A DNA stretch of 64,000 nucleotides from Codonopsis lanceolata (GCA_013146195.2 CM028378.1:90144295-90208294), one strand, 5' to 3'. Shown: positions 35,880 to 49,415, numbered from the stretch's first letter. The notes: generated by a model not told the origin, from the sequence alone. Translations and numbers: made by a program.

Positions 35880-36496
35880 TTATTTTCAAAAATAATTTTT
35901 GCAAAAATTTTTCGTTGCAAGATTTTTCTTTTCTTTTAAATTTAGTTACAATCTAACAACGAACTTTCGCAACCGAAACATTAGGTTGCATACTTGAAAC
36001 TGAAAAATTTAGTTGCTAATTTAGTTCTATGTGTAACAAATTTGAAACAGAAAAACAGGTGCAAATTATGTTGCATACTTGAAACTGAAAATTTCAGTAG
36101 CTAGTTTAGTTCTCTGTGTAACAAATTTGAAACAGAAAAACCAATTGCAAATTAGGTTGCCTACTTGAAACCGAAAAATTCGGTTGCTAGTTTAGTTCTA
36201 TGTGTAACAAATTTGAAAGAGAAGCACCAGTTGCAAATTAGAAACATAAATAAATCAGTTGTTATTTGCAACGGACGTAAAAGACGTCATAGGAAACACA
36301 TCACAACTGAAACTACAACTACTTTTTTCCGTTGCAAGGTTTTTGCAACCACAACAAAGTAGTTGCATAGTTTTGCGACGAGGCTTATTGCAATGGACTT
36401 TGTTACGGATATTTTCCGTTGTAAACATCAATTTAAAACCAATTTTTTTGAATTGCAACCGAAAATTCCGCTTTCGCTTGCTTTTTTCTTGTAGTG
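35880..36496 (-). mobile_element. CACTA terminus with subterminal repeats (unit C)
   Basis: Edge CACTACAAGAAAAAAGC on minus, with the same GTTGC and TGAAAC motif field as in unit B. Sequence next to the edge differs from B by small indels. Confidence 0.75.
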
Positions 36497-36632
36497 TTGT
36501 CAGCAGTAGTTGTCGGCACAATTTCAACTTCTTGAGATTGAGATGATCCTTCAATTTCTCCTCCATTCTTATTTCCATCTGAGCTACTTGATTCTTGGCA
36601 CCCACCTTTTCACATGCATTCTTTTTGTTTTC
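36497..36632 (-). pseudogene. split copy of the 6139-6393 exon (unit C)
   Basis: 5' part of the exon up to the CACTA edge, as in unit B, with a one-base loss near 36608 that shifts the frame. Confidence 0.55.
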
Positions 36633-36829
36633 TTCAAATTAAAATTAAAGATTGTCATAAAATTATGCTCACTCATGCTTTTACTTTACGATTATTTTAA
36701 CTAGTTTTTTAACACGTGCGTTAAACACACGTCAACTAAATCATACATAAAAAAAATAAGAAGGATCAGTTTATTAACAATTACACATAAGTATATCACT
36801 AATCTTTATAGATTCGAAAAAAATTCCTT

Positions 36830-37700
36830 ATACACAACATTTGTTATCTTATTAGTTGGTTTTTCATCTTCAACGCATATCAATATCTTCAAGAAATTTC
36901 TTAAATGAAAATAAGTTAAAATCAAAATAACGAAATTATTTTTACCGTTAACTATTATTTTTGTTTTGTAAATTATTTTGATTTTAATAACTTCCATTAT
37001 ATTTTTTTGTTTTATTGACTTCGTAACTATTATTTTTGTTTTATTTTCAAGAATTACTTTTACGGAAAAAAATTTCCGTAATTTTTATTATTATTTTGCT
37101 AACCTCAATTTAAATTGTTTTGTTTTATTGACTCTGTAACTATTATTTTTGTTCCATCAAATATTTTTATTTTACTAACATATTTTTTTACATAACTATT
37201 TTTAAGAATTTGTTTTAAACTTCTGTTCAGTAAATTATTTTTATAATTTTACTAACCTCAATTTAAATTATTTTTGTTTTATTGACTCCGTAACTATTAT
37301 TTTTGTTCCATCAAATATTTTTATTTAACTAATGTATTTTTTTTACATAGCTATTTTTAAGAGTTTGTTTTAAATTTTTGTCCGTAATTTTTTATTATTA
37401 TTTTAGTAGCCTCAGTTTAATTTTTTTTTTTGTTGACTATAACTATTACTTTTGTTCCAACAAATATTTTTATTTTACTAACATATTTTTGGTTTACATA
37501 TATATTTTGAAGAATTTTTTAAACTTTTGTTCCGTAAATTATTTTTTTACTAACCTTCGCATTAAATTATTTTTGTTTTGTTGATTCTGTAACTTTTATT
37601 TTTATAATGGCTTGTTCCATAAATTATTTTGATTTTACTAACCACTTATATTTTTGTTTTCTTAACTCCGGAACTATTATTTTGGTTTTAGTTACTATTT
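36830..37700. repeat. degenerate tandem repeat, period near 150 bp, T-rich (unit C)
   Basis: Near-identical to 26690-27560. Confidence 0.75.
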
Positions 37701-40700
37701 TTTATGTTTAAAGAGAGAAAAATGTTTAAATATAATTAAAAGAGAGGAGATGGTGGTGATGAGAGAGAAAATAAGGAGAAGACGTGAGAGAGAAAGAGAA
37801 ATATAACCAGAGAAGATAGGAAAGAGAAAGAGTGAAATGATAACTGAAAAATTAATAATTCAAAAGTAAAAATTTGAACGAAGAAATCTACCCTTGTCAT
37901 TATATGGATATAAATATAGATTACTACTAATGAATATTTAAGTAGATAATCTTGGGATAGAATACTCTTTTAAAACTTGTAGGATGTTTTGGAAATTAGA
38001 GTACTCAGTGTATGCATAAGTTTTAGAGTGATATATGAAAGTTTACCTTCGACTATCTTACACGATGAGCCCTCTCCTTTGTTTGATTTAACAGGCCTCT
38101 CACCCTTTTCTTCTTTCTTTTGTTTACCTTTTCCTGAAAATTTTATATATGAAAGGTAAAATCAAAAACTTTAACTTTATTAAGAAACAAACGCACAATT
38201 ACTATTTCTTTACTAGTCCAACAAATTAATTATCATAATAATTATATATATATATGTGCGTGTGTGTGTGTGTGTGTGTTTGTGTATATCCTCCTTTCCA
38301 AAGAAATACTCTCAGTTTTAGTATATATTTTTTCCAAGAAAAATAGTATCCTTATTAAATGAGAATACTCCATTCATCCTCACTGATAAAAATTGTCTCT
38401 CATTTTGAGACAATTAAAGTATAATTTATGTGCAATTAAAATAATGTGCATATAAGTAAAATTATAATCTTTAAAAAGTTAGATTAATTACATATATGGG
38501 ACTATCATTTTGGAACAAGGGAGCAGATATATAGAGGCATTCAAACGGGTTAGACAACCCAAAACGAGAAAATAGAAAATTTGTAAGAGAATAAAATATA
38601 TTATTGATTAAACAAAGTACATAAAAGACTTTTAGCACATGATATGAATTAGTAATATATACTGTAACCTGTGAAGATTATCAAGAAAATTTGCGAAGAA
38701 ATTGAGACTAAGGTTTGAATTATTGATACAGATCTACCTATTATTTGCTAGTCCAGAAAAAGGAAAAGAAACGAAGATACACAAATAAATAAATAATAAG
38801 AATAATAAACATAAATTACCACAACATTTTAGTAACAACATCTTTCTTGCACAAGCTCTAGCCACAAAATATTCCCAGTAGAGAGCCCAGTTTATATATA
38901 CATGTATATAATTTATTAGAATTTGTAATCTAATTAATTCGGGAATTATTTGAGAAATGACGTTAATAATAACTATTTACTGTTGAAATGATTGACATTC
39001 ACCCTCATATATCAAATTAGTAGTTGGTCATCTTTTTCAAACGCAAGAAGTACTCATAGAAGACTTTTTCTTTGTTTGTCTTGTCAATAGAAGACTTCCG
39101 TGTATATTTTAAATGGTCTTCAAGAATATTATATCATAGCTAACCACCCTCTTTATTATTTCATACTAGGAAATATTCTGTCTCTAATCCTCTACAAGAT
39201 CTCTGTGCATTCAATGACAGATCTTCATCATCAAGTCTTCAAAAATTCAAGTTTGAATCTTGTTCTCTCAAACGGCTCCAAATTTGAAGACCTCTATAAA
39301 ACGTATTGATATGATTCCTAGAGGCGTACTCGTGATGGAGGAATCAAATGAAGAACGTCAATGATGAAGATGAAAGATGATACCGCGACTTGATGAGTCG
39401 ATCCAAACGTACTCCTCGATATAGATGACCTTTAAACAACGTTTGAGATGAGCACAACCCTTGGTATAATGAAGAACGCCACAATATAGATAAATATCCT
39501 ATTGATAAGTTTGGGTTTCGATTACTTAGCCTCTCACCAAATAATCACAAGTTCTAAAGAGAACAAGTAGGTTTTGAAAAACACTCAAAAACTATATTAA
39601 TCAATAATCAACCAAAAGTTCTAAAACAATAAGCCACAACCCTTATTTATATGGGTTGTGAATCCTAATCCTAAAATAAGTAGGCATGCGCAAGTAGGAA
39701 TATAAAATTTCACGTGGCACAACATCGCATACAATTAACAACTCGGCTACACTTGGCTGGAAATTAACAGAAAATAAACAAGTCTTCGGCGACGTTACAG
39801 CCAGAACCCAACAACTACTCCTACAATTTTAACACATGCATATAATAACCTCAATGGCCACAACATGCCGGAGACAACAACAACAATACTATAAAAGAGT
39901 AATAAGCGGAATAAGCTGTAGTGAACCATAACATATAAACAAGCTCGACATGGAAGTCGGAATACAAAAGAATATTATAAGTCTCAAATATTCATGTTAT
40001 ACTACAACAACAAAACCCAAGTCAAGTCTAAGTGACTTGCTTCCCATCGTCCTTGCCAAAATAAAAGTCTAACTACAAAGTCCCAAAAGAGCAACCTTCG
40101 AGCTCACTAGCAATCAAACACGGGTACAACGAATCTAGCGAGAACCGTCTCCTTGGCTCGGATCTAAGGAAAAACAAAACACGCAAATAGGGTAAGTCAT
40201 AAAGACTTAGTAAGTTACTAAAAATGCATGTTCATGTCATAGCATAGCATTTATTACAATTATGGTACATGTTTATCATATAGCACTTAGCACATTATTC
40301 ACGTAAGTGCGGAAATAAATCATACAAGTAGAATATGATATAGGCTCGGCCGCTTCGTAGCTCCTGCAATAAACTGTGTTAACTGGTTCGTGTCATCGAT
40401 GTTTTGTGAATTCATCGACTTGTATCGAGAACCGCCTCGATTTAATGAGCAAGCCAATGCAAGCACATATTGATACGGCATAGGGGCTACTTCCCCAGCC
40501 CACTGGAGGCGTGTGTGAGGTCCCAGGTGCGGCGATTCATAGCGATCATGAATCTCACAATTCGTGAAGGCGATGCATCGTCCCACCCTGACGTATAAAA
40601 CAAGCCAAATAATACCAACTGGACTCAATGTGATGCACAAGTAGATATTTACTCGTCATAAACGAATAAGGATCGAATTCGATAAGAGCGAACTCATCTG

Positions 40701-41841
40701 ACCAAGTAGGTTATTAATCTCTACCATAAATCATCTCAAGGCAATTAATTGCTCAAAACCAATCAATTAGAACAAACTTGATTGCATACAATTAGGTTCA
40801 ATTTATAATTGAGTAAACCCAATCAAACGGTGTCCAAACTTCATAGGGATTGAAAGTGGTGTTCAACATGTTCAAATCTTCCCTAGAGTCGACTCCGTTG
40901 AGTCTTTACTAAACATTCCCAATTATGGGGGATTTGAAGCTATGTGCTTCATAAACCAACCTAGGCCCATTACTAAGTTCAACTAGGTTATAAATTCTCC
41001 AAGGCATCACAATGTAGTTCATATTCATCATAGAGTCCAATTTAGAGGTTAGAACACATATCAACATATCATGTAGGCTATAATTAGGGTACTCTCATAT
41101 GACACCACTTCAAGCAACACATATAATTAATGTTTCTAACATGTTCATAATCCTAAATATACAAGATGAAAGAGTATTACAATCTTTGATAACTATAAAA
41201 TCATCCTACACATGCTCCTACTAAGCTCACATTTCCAAATCACAAGATGAAGGTATATAAAGCAATCATGTGTACTCATTGACCTAAAAAATCATAGGTT
41301 TTGTTTCCTTAGGGTCAATGAGAACTAGAACAAGGAAGAAGAAGAGTAACTTACATGTATTCTACACCCAAGAAATCAAATGAGAAAACTATTCGGTAGG
41401 AAATGCTCCTCTCTTCAAGCTCTTCACTTCTATGAAGGTGGCTTGAGCAATGGGAGGAAGAACTATGGAAGACCAAGGGAGAAGCTTCACAAAGCCATGG
41501 AGGAACCTTGGGGATGAGAAATCCCGTTTTTTGAGAGTGAAGGAGGGAAAGTGAGGTCAAACTTCAGGTTTGTGATGTTTAAAGGTTAGGAAACTTAGTG
41601 GGACAAGTGTCACTATTATGTGGTCCTTTAAAATCTGATTTGGGGCTTCATTAATCCACTAATGCACTCACTAATCCACTCTTAAAACAAGTTAAATGTT
41701 AGCACATAAGTAATGAGGGTTAGGGAGGTTTAGGTGGGGTTTAGGAAAGGTTTTGGATAGGGGTTTGAGTGCAAAATTCGTAAAACAGCAAAACAGGGCA
41801 CCCCAGCCTCGGGGGACCATGCGGCCGCATGGTCCTCCATA

Positions 41842-42581
41842 CAGTGGCGGATCCACCTTAGTTTTAGGGGTGTCCATGGACACCACCCAATAAAAAAAAA
41901 TTGGGAGTAGGTTTGTGATATTTGACAATTGGACCCCTCCAAAAAATTTCATTGGACCCTCCCAAATTCTCTGTAAAAAATATTGTCAAAGAACTTTTTT
42001 CCTTTTTTTTTTCCAATTCTACTCATATTTATTGATTTCGTAACCCTTGTTCGGCTCTTTGGGAAAAAAATATCAATACACCTCATTAATATTTGGATAG
42101 GGTCAGTTTAGTCTTTACAATATGTTGTGGCATTTATCAAATACGGCCATTTGACCCGATGAATGAACATATATAGCCTTTGACCAAAATGCTACAGTGG
42201 TCGGTCTGTCGACCACTTGTCGACCACTTGTCGACTGTGGAAGTCGCCTGTCGACCACTTGCTCAAGTGGTCTCTGTCGACCACTTGTCGACCACTTGTC
42301 GCACGAATTTTCGCATGTAAATGGCGTGTATTTTTATCGGGTTTATCGATAAACCAGTCGTGGTTTATCGCTGGTTTATCGATAAACCAGGCCATAAAAG
42401 TGTTTTTTTTTTAAGTAAGGCTAAAAATGACCAAGTCATCTTTGACTTGGCCATTTTTGTAAATACCCCCAATATGTTTCCTTGGTCGGTGTGAAAAGCC
42501 CTAAAACGTCATATATTTTGGGACGGATGGAGTAGTTAAAATTTTGGACACCGGTCAACATTATTCCTGGATTCGCCACTG
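41842..42581. mobile_element. non-autonomous hAT element
   Basis: 740 bp with imperfect terminal inverted repeats CAGTGGCGGATCCA and CAGTGGCGAATCCA (read inward), between exact 8-bp duplications CCTCCATA (41834-41841 and 42582-42589). The related LTR at about 14278 shows a near-empty site (cctccctagcatgcg). No transposase is encoded. Inside, 42196-42300 repeats GTCGACCACTTG on both strands, and 42335-42390 has TTTATCGATAAA palindromes. Confidence 0.93.
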
Positions 42582-42939
42582 CCTCCATAGCATGCGACCG
42601 CATGCTACCTGGTTCATCAACACCATTTTCTGGTCACCTTGCGGAGGCAAGGCCATTCCATCTTGCGGCTGCAAGCCCGACAGAACCAAAATGGCTTGAA
42701 ATTCAACCCTAAAGACCCCCAAACACATAGCCAAATCAATGAGGCTTCAAACCCCATAAAAAATGAGTCTAAAAGTCATCACAAACACCCTCAAACAACA
42801 CCCGGACAATCCAAACGAAGGAGGGAAAGAAGGAGAGCTAAACAAGAAATTCAACCGACGATTCAACAAGCATGCAAACAAGATCCTAAGAATATTATGA
42901 GCATTATGAATGACTTATAAATGATTCTAAAGCATATAT

Positions 42940-45900
42940 TGTAACACCCCGCTCCTTCGTTAGCTCGGTTTGTGTGCCATAATCGCAATTCTTCCTTTGT
43001 GGGTTACATGATTGGTTAGTGAGATTGTCTAGATGGGTATGAGAGACCACATTAATACCAAAACACTATTAAGAGATTACATATAGTTGTTGACTTGCTA
43101 AAGTCACAAGTAGTGACTCGACGATAGTCGGAATGCGACGCGATTGAGAGTTGCTTTCATTTTTGCGTTCGTGACCTCGGTTTGGTCCTAGACCTTTACA
43201 TGATGGTTTATTAACATGTTTAGATGTATTAAACTTCAAGTTGGAGGTGTTCCTTAAGTCTATCGATGATTTGGAAGCTTTGGAGATAGCATTCGTCTCT
43301 ATCGCGTAGTTCGGGGATTGAGTCGTGTAATCGTCTCTCCTTTGGAGTTCTTATTTCCCTAGTTGTATTCAACTTTCTAGAAGTATTCAAGCTTCTACAT
43401 TATCCCTTAGACTTGACTTAAAGTCTCCTTCCATTGCTTCTTTGAGTTGTTTATGCCTTATATGCGTTATACGTGCAAATATGGACCTGTTTGACCTAAC
43501 GTATGGCCTGAGGAATTGTTCCACCATGCCAACCGAACATCTTGGGCATTTTTCGGCCCCAAGAACCGAACATTATGAAGGAGGTTCGGCCTCCACAACC
43601 GAACAAAGACGATTTCCAGCAAAACGAGGATTTTCTGCAACTTCGGTTGATTACGGTTGTACCCTTACTAAACCTCTATCATTAGTGACTTTAACCACTT
43701 GTATTAGAGCCTTATTAGTCTAATCTAAGTCCTAATCATTTCCTAACATGTTTGGGGAGTGGATTAAGGTTTGATTACAACTGACAATCACTAATTGTAC
43801 CTAGGAATTTCCCTTTGTGCCCTTATTGTTTGTGGAAGTATAAATACACCAACCCTTCACAAATTCAGCCAAACCTCTTCATTTTCCTCCTTCTAAATCA
43901 TATGTATTCAGGGAGAGAGTGTGGGATACTTGAAGCTTTGATCCCTAGCTATTCTTCCTCCGATCTACGATGATCCTACCGTCCAATTGCCGCCAAACTT
44001 CAGATTCTTGATGTCCTCGACTAGTGGAACAACTTCACCGTTCGGATTTTGATTCTCTTGAGTTTTCACTCAAGCTAGGTAAGTTACTCTCTTTTGATTT
44101 TGGTTCATTGGCCCCTAGGGAAAACAATCTAAGTGTTATTTGAGGGTAATGAACACTTGATATGTTATGTATGCCTATTTTAGGGATTTTTGGAAATATG
44201 AACTTGTTAGGAGCATTTGTAGAATGGCTTCTATGATTGTTGAAGTATATGATTACTCTTCATCTTGTGTTTCTAGGATTATGAGCATGCTAGAAATCAT
44301 GTCCACATGTTACTTGGGTTTATTATGGAAGTATGCCTATGATTGGGGCTTTGGATGTATGAACTCACTAGATATCATGAGTAGGAACATTTAATTGAAA
44401 TTATGTGATTTATGAAATGGGTTATGATTTATGTTGGGTTTTGTTATGAATTTTAGGGCTTGAGAATCAAGCCCGAATTATTGGAGAAATTGTTGTTAAT
44501 TGAAGTGAGTGTAAATGTTGAGATTGATGAAGTGTGTAAATAATGAAACTTAGTATTTAGACTCAACGGAGTCGTAATAAGTTCAATAATGTGTTAATGA
44601 ACTCGGGTTGAAATCCTACGACATTTGGGTTTCGTTTGACTATGATTATAATGAGTTCTTGGGTTGTTAGGCTTGGGAATCAAGCCCGAGTGAATTTTGG
44701 GATTTTGTTGTATATATGAATGAAATGTTTAATTGTGGGTTTTATGAAACATATAAAGAATGAAATGTAGAATTAAGACTCAACGGAGTCATTATAAGGC
44801 CAATAATATGATAACAAGCCTTGGGTTGAAACCGTACGATGTTCGGGTCTTGTTTGGTTATGTTTGTGTGCACCCGAGTATCTCGTTTGGTGTCCAATTG
44901 AGACACACATGTTATAGAGACCTACTGGGGATATGTTTAGAGCGTTCTTGTAGAGCACGGGGCATTAGAGACCAACTTACGGTCTCGAGTACATTAAGAG
45001 ACGATTAATGAATGAATTCTCTCTTTAAGGAATTTGGTCGCGTGCACATGAATGCACTTGCGAGGGAGTGACTACGGGGTAGTCTTGATGTTCTTGAGTA
45101 TAGAATTGAGTAAGACGATTATATATGATGATTGGGACTATGGTTGAGTCCGGTGTGCTTTTAAGTGAAACCAAATACTAAGTCTTGATTTATGCATGGT
45201 TGCTCTTAGACTAAAATAATAGTCTTGGTTTAATCCCGAGTAGAGGACTATAGTAGACCTCATATTGTGATTTATTGAGCTTATAAGCTATTCTTGAACT
45301 GGTGACGACTTGAGGATTTTGAATACCTCAACATGTGGTTCTTGAACTAAACTTACAAGTTAGTTGAACATGTTAAGTGTGTACGTTTATGTGCATCGTT
45401 TATTGGGTTTTGTAGAGCATTATGACCTACTTGATTTGATGAGTCATTTCGTGATGGACTTGGTCCTTATTGGTTTATTCAAGTAAATATCTACTTGAGC
45501 ATCTTGATTTGAGTCCAGCTGGCGTCTTGGTCGTTTTGTCGGCAATGGGACGATTCATAGCCTTTGGAAACATTCGCTATGAATCGCCGCATTGGTACCC
45601 TTTCTCCTCACTATTTGGCCAATAGTGGGATGTGGTCTCGAATTAGCGCCATCTAGCCTGATATCGAGCTCCCATTTCTCATCCTAGGTTGGATGAATGT
45701 AACGAGGTACTCATTAAGAAAACTGATGAGTTGTGATCATTTGAGGATTGAAACCCATATTATGATCATTTGAGGGTTGGACCCATGGTTTGAATATTGA
45801 GGTTGGACCCATGATTGAGCATTAAGGGTGGGCCGGTGCAGTTTCAAGAGTTTACGTATGAGCATTTATGTAAAAGAATAAAATGCTATGTGGCTTATGT

Positions 45901-46848
45901 GAGATTATTGTGCTTTGAAAATTAAGTACATGTTTATTGTTGGTATACTAGTATGATACCAAAAAAAAAAAAAAATACTAGTATGATACCATGATTTTTA
46001 TATATGCTTGTGCATTATGCCATGTCATGTCATGATATGCCATACAGTTGCATTTAGTAACTTACTGGGTCATTATGACTCACTCCGTGTGTTTGTTTTC
46101 CTTAGTGTGTGCAGTGATCCCGTTAGTACGCGTGGCGACTTCGGATAGTGATTTCTAGCAGGTGAACTTCCGAGCTTGAGCTTGGAATTACTATTATTAT
46201 TGTTATTATGTATTTGGGAGACATGAATGTAAAGTTATGTAGACTTTACTTGGGTAGAATATGTTAGTATTTTATTATCGTTTTATTTTAGGAGCCGACT
46301 TGTTTGGTCGAACTATTGTATTTATTTAGAAGTTATTATGTCGTCTTCCTAAGCAAAGTTTTAGCTCGCTTATTCTAGTATTGTTGTTGTCATCTCTGAC
46401 GACGTTAGTCGAGAGACTTGAGTTTAGTTGTTAGTATTTAAATAACTTATTTGTTTAATTGTTCATCCCTCCGGCATGTCGTAGCCGTTGAGTGGTTGTT
46501 TATCAGGTTGGTATCGTGTTGCTTTGCCGGCCTTTGGTTGCCAATGGTTTGTTGCCCGTGCGCAATGTTGCGTCACGTGCGTCGTAGATTTGTCGAGAGA
46601 TAGTTATCTCTCAGCCTTTCGTTCCTTCGTTTAGGATTAAAGGCTTGGGTTCCACTTATGATTTGCTTCCGCAGATTTTAGTTTTTGTTGTTCCGTTTAG
46701 CCATGATGGCCTTACATTCTTGTTTTGAGCGTGTTGGCTCAATTTTTGACTAGCACCATTATGCTTAGCATGTGCTTGTCCGTCTTCTAGCTTGTCTTGA
46801 CGACACGACCTTGGGATTTCGCATTGGAGTCCGGGTCGAGTCGTTACA
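42940..46848 (+). repeat. solo LTR of a fourth gypsy family (Tekay-related), 3.9 kb
   Basis: 3909 bp, TGTAACACCCCGCTCC to GGGTCGAGTCGTTACA, between exact 5-bp duplications TATAT (42935-42939 and 46849-46853). The sequence before the end, TTTCGCATTGGAGTCCGGGT, is the reverse complement of the family 1 LTR edge, so this LTR is plus-oriented and related. A TATA box (43839-43846) and a donor CTAGGTAAGTTACTC (about 44089) are visible. An A-run at 45961-45974 is followed by a duplicated tactagtatgatacca, perhaps a small insertion. No coding sequence found. Confidence 0.93.
43839..43846 (+). promoter_or_regulatory. TATA box of the 3.9-kb solo LTR
   Basis: aagTATAAATAcacc, about 250 bases before the conserved splice-donor-like site. 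Confidence 0.6.
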
Positions 46849-46910
46849 TATATAGACTAAGTAAACTTGCTCACAAACAATATGAATGCATGAATGCAAG
46901 CAATGAATGT

Positions 46911-47495
46911 CTAGGGTGCCACATTCTCCCCTCCTTTAAGGAATTTAGTCCCTAAATTCTTACCAAGTCCCTCAAACAAATGTTGATACTTGTCACGCAT
47001 CTCCGCTTCCGTTTCCCAAGTCGCTTCTTCAATGTTGTGATTCTTCCAAAGAACTTTGACTAAGGGAATTCTCTTAGTTCGTAGCACTTGTTCTTTGGTA
47101 TCCAAAATCTTCACGAGCTTCTCAACATAGGACATATCCGGATCAAATGTTATCTCCTCATACTCAAGCGCATGTGATTCATCCCTCATATACTTTCGCA
47201 ACATAGAAACATGAAATACGTTATGAGTCACCGAGAGTGAAGGTGGCAATGCAATTCGATACGCTAAGGACCCAACTCTCTCAAGAATCTCGAACGGGCC
47301 AATGTATCTCGGTGTAAGCTTCCCTTTCTTACCAAATCTCTTTGTACCTCTCATCGGTGTCACTTTCAAGAACACGTAGTCTCCCACTTGAAACTCAAGG
47401 TCTCTTCTACGATTATCCGTGTAACTCTTTTGTCGACTTTGAGCGATGCGTAATCTATCTCTAATCAACTTCATGCTCGCAACCGACTGTTGCAC
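46911..47495 (-). pseudogene. Tekay-like pol C-terminus: integrase tail and chromodomain
   Basis: 194 open codons, closely similar to the end of the 17852-19957 frame. They include FQVGDYVFLKVTPMRGTKRF, GPFEILERVGSLAYRIALP and chromodomain residues KVLWKNHNIEEATWETEAEM. FLKVTPMRG here against FLKMIPRRG in the first element shows separate copies of one family. The frame is cut at 47501 and its stop again lies inside the LTR. Confidence 0.92.
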
Positions 47496-47501
47496 TAACT
47501 C

Positions 47502-47529
47502 GGAAACTACTCAACTTACCTAATCTATG
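47502..47529 (-). repeat. 28-bp remnant of the unit B/C gypsy relic
   Basis: Exact match to B 30651-30678. It shows that the Tekay fragment lies inside unit C relic DNA. It ends in the loop of the 30661-30700 inverted repeat. Confidence 0.75.
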
Positions 47530-48940
47530 AAATAAAAGGTGTCCTTTATTTTGTTTTAGTGAAATGCATATAAATAATTTATGCTTGTTTTTGTATCACA
47601 GAATGATACATTATTTAAAGTTAAGTTTGGTTATTTAATTTATCATGGATGGAAGTTACATCCACATGATTATCTAGCTAGGTGGAAAGGAGCTTAAGTT
47701 GTAGGATGGAAATTATCAAATGTTTCCTCCAGCAATTGCAATAGTTAAGTCTGAGTGCAAGTCTAGTTGGTTGTGGTTCTTAGAGCTATAAATTGGTGTA
47801 GGTTTCATTCGTCCAATGTACATTCATTTTCTTGATTATGATAAAAGAAGTGGTTTGCAGGTCCTGACCTCCTTCTCCATCTCTTCTCCCCTCCCTTCCC
47901 TATAGTCGTATACATTGACATACATAAGTAGTCTCAACGTGCATTGCCTCATTCTCCATCTACAATCCTTTTCAAAGTTTATCTCTCTTGCTGTTGTTTT
48001 TTATTTAATTACAGATTTCAAGTAAATCAAGCTATGATGCTACTCTTCTACTATCTAGGTAGCCTCTCTCTCTTATTCAACTACAAAAAAAATCCAAAAT
48101 TTGAGAAATCAAATTAACTTTCTTGAGTCTTACTTTCAAACCCGTTGATTTGTGGGGTTTTACTAAATTCTCATTTGAAAAAGCCTAAATTTTAACTATG
48201 AATTTAGTGTTTAATTTATGTATTTTCTTGACAATATTGTGTTATGTCCAGAATTTGTACTGTAGATGTCGTTTTGTATGTGTGTTGCAGTTCATGTTTG
48301 ATTGTGTTGGTGACTATTTATGTACATTGTATGTGTGTTTGATTGTCTATGTTAGTTTGTATGATTGTGCTTGAAGTATGTTGAACTAACAACCACTTTT
48401 AAAATCTTTGTATGTTTAATTAGTACACTATCAATCTATATTTTGAAAGTAATGGATTGATTGAGAAGATCAATACAGAACTTTGAAAGGGTTGTCTTGC
48501 AATAGCAGCTCATTACTAATTTAATGTGATATTTATCGTGAACATATTAAAAATTGCTTTATGGTTCCTATGCAGAAATTCAAACGTGCTGTTTAATTGT
48601 GATGTTCATGTCTTTGAACCCAGAATTTGAATGGAAGTGGGGTGTTCTTTCACTAGCTGAAAACAGGTCGGCAAGCAATGTATCAGTATTCCCCCAGTTG
48701 GAGCTTCAGGATTAGAACAAGCCTAGAGATGATCGGGTGTTTCTAGCACACAAGTTCTTTTAAATGGTCTTAGAGTTGCTAGGATTTGAGTTTTTGGATA
48801 AGACTGTTTGAGATATGTTGGTTTAAAGTAAATTTGTATGACATTATTGATTTCATATTAAAGAGTTGATTTTCAATGTCGATTTTCTTTTATTTGTTTG
48901 TTTTTAATGGTATGTGAATATTGATGTCGATTGAAAAGAT
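47530..48940. other. unassigned DNA, no gene seen
   Basis: AT-rich, many stops in all frames. It could be the interior of the CACTA-like element that ends at 49415; no second terminus was found. Confidence 0.4.
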
Positions 48941-49415
48941 GTCGGCGTTACATATCGTCTAAAATGAAAGGTGTAAGTGCTTCTTAGGACACCATGTTAC
49001 CAAAATTTATGCGGGCATGGGCGTCCTATCATTCTACTATTGAGACGCCCAATATTGTCGTAATTGGATGATATTGTTAGGATGCCTAAACACGTCCTAT
49101 TACGATATGGTATTAGGACTACAAACTTTGTCCTAACAACATATATATTAGGACGTTTCTCTTTGTCCTATTGTGCTACTATATTAGGACGCTACATGTC
49201 ATCATCTTGGAGATATATTAGGACATTTTTTATGGGACGATTAAAGGCGCCCTAACACATTTTGGGTTTATTAAGTCACCGCTAAAGGTCGTATTAACTT
49301 TTTGCTACCCCTTTAGATAGGATGTCCGAGTTTGTGTCTTATCAAGTAAGGTGTCCTATAAAGCTATATATAAGGATGCAATTAGGGGTCATAATAACCA
49401 CATTTTGTTGTAGTG
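48941..49415 (-). mobile_element. CACTA-like terminus, second family
   Basis: The edge reads CACTACAACAAAATGTGG on minus. Subterminal TATTAGGACG or TTAGGAC motifs and their complement GTCCTA recur many times in 48980-49380, as in CACTA ends. It abuts a LINE tail, so it probably inserted into the LINE. Confidence 0.68.

Larger units (their letters stand above)
33295..39678. repeat. repeat unit C, direct duplicate of unit B
   Basis: Offset from B is 10153 at both 23142 and 23391. It includes the same Tekay LTR fragment (33295-33544) and unit junction. A deletion near 38968 removes the piece matching B 28826-29860 (hairpin, SINE). Sequence resumes at 38973 with gypsy relic DNA and ends at 39678 where a Tekay LTR fragment begins. 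Small differences from B are scattered indels in homopolymers and substitutions. Confidence 0.92.
39679..47501 (-). mobile_element. second Tekay-like element, truncated at both ends, with two nested insertions
   Basis: LTR pieces at 39679-41833, 42590-42934 and 46854-46923 are closely similar to the LTR at 12058. They are followed by the polypurine tract and the pol 3' end. The first 60 or so bases of the LTR (plus-strand view) and everything upstream in pol are missing. The left junction is in unit C gypsy-relic DNA (39678). The right junction (47501/47502) returns to the same relic. Confidence 0.9.

Noticed and set aside
43442..43723. 93-codon plus frame in the 3.9-kb solo LTR as a gene
   Set aside because: It has no known domain and lies upstream of the LTR's TATA box in U3-like DNA.
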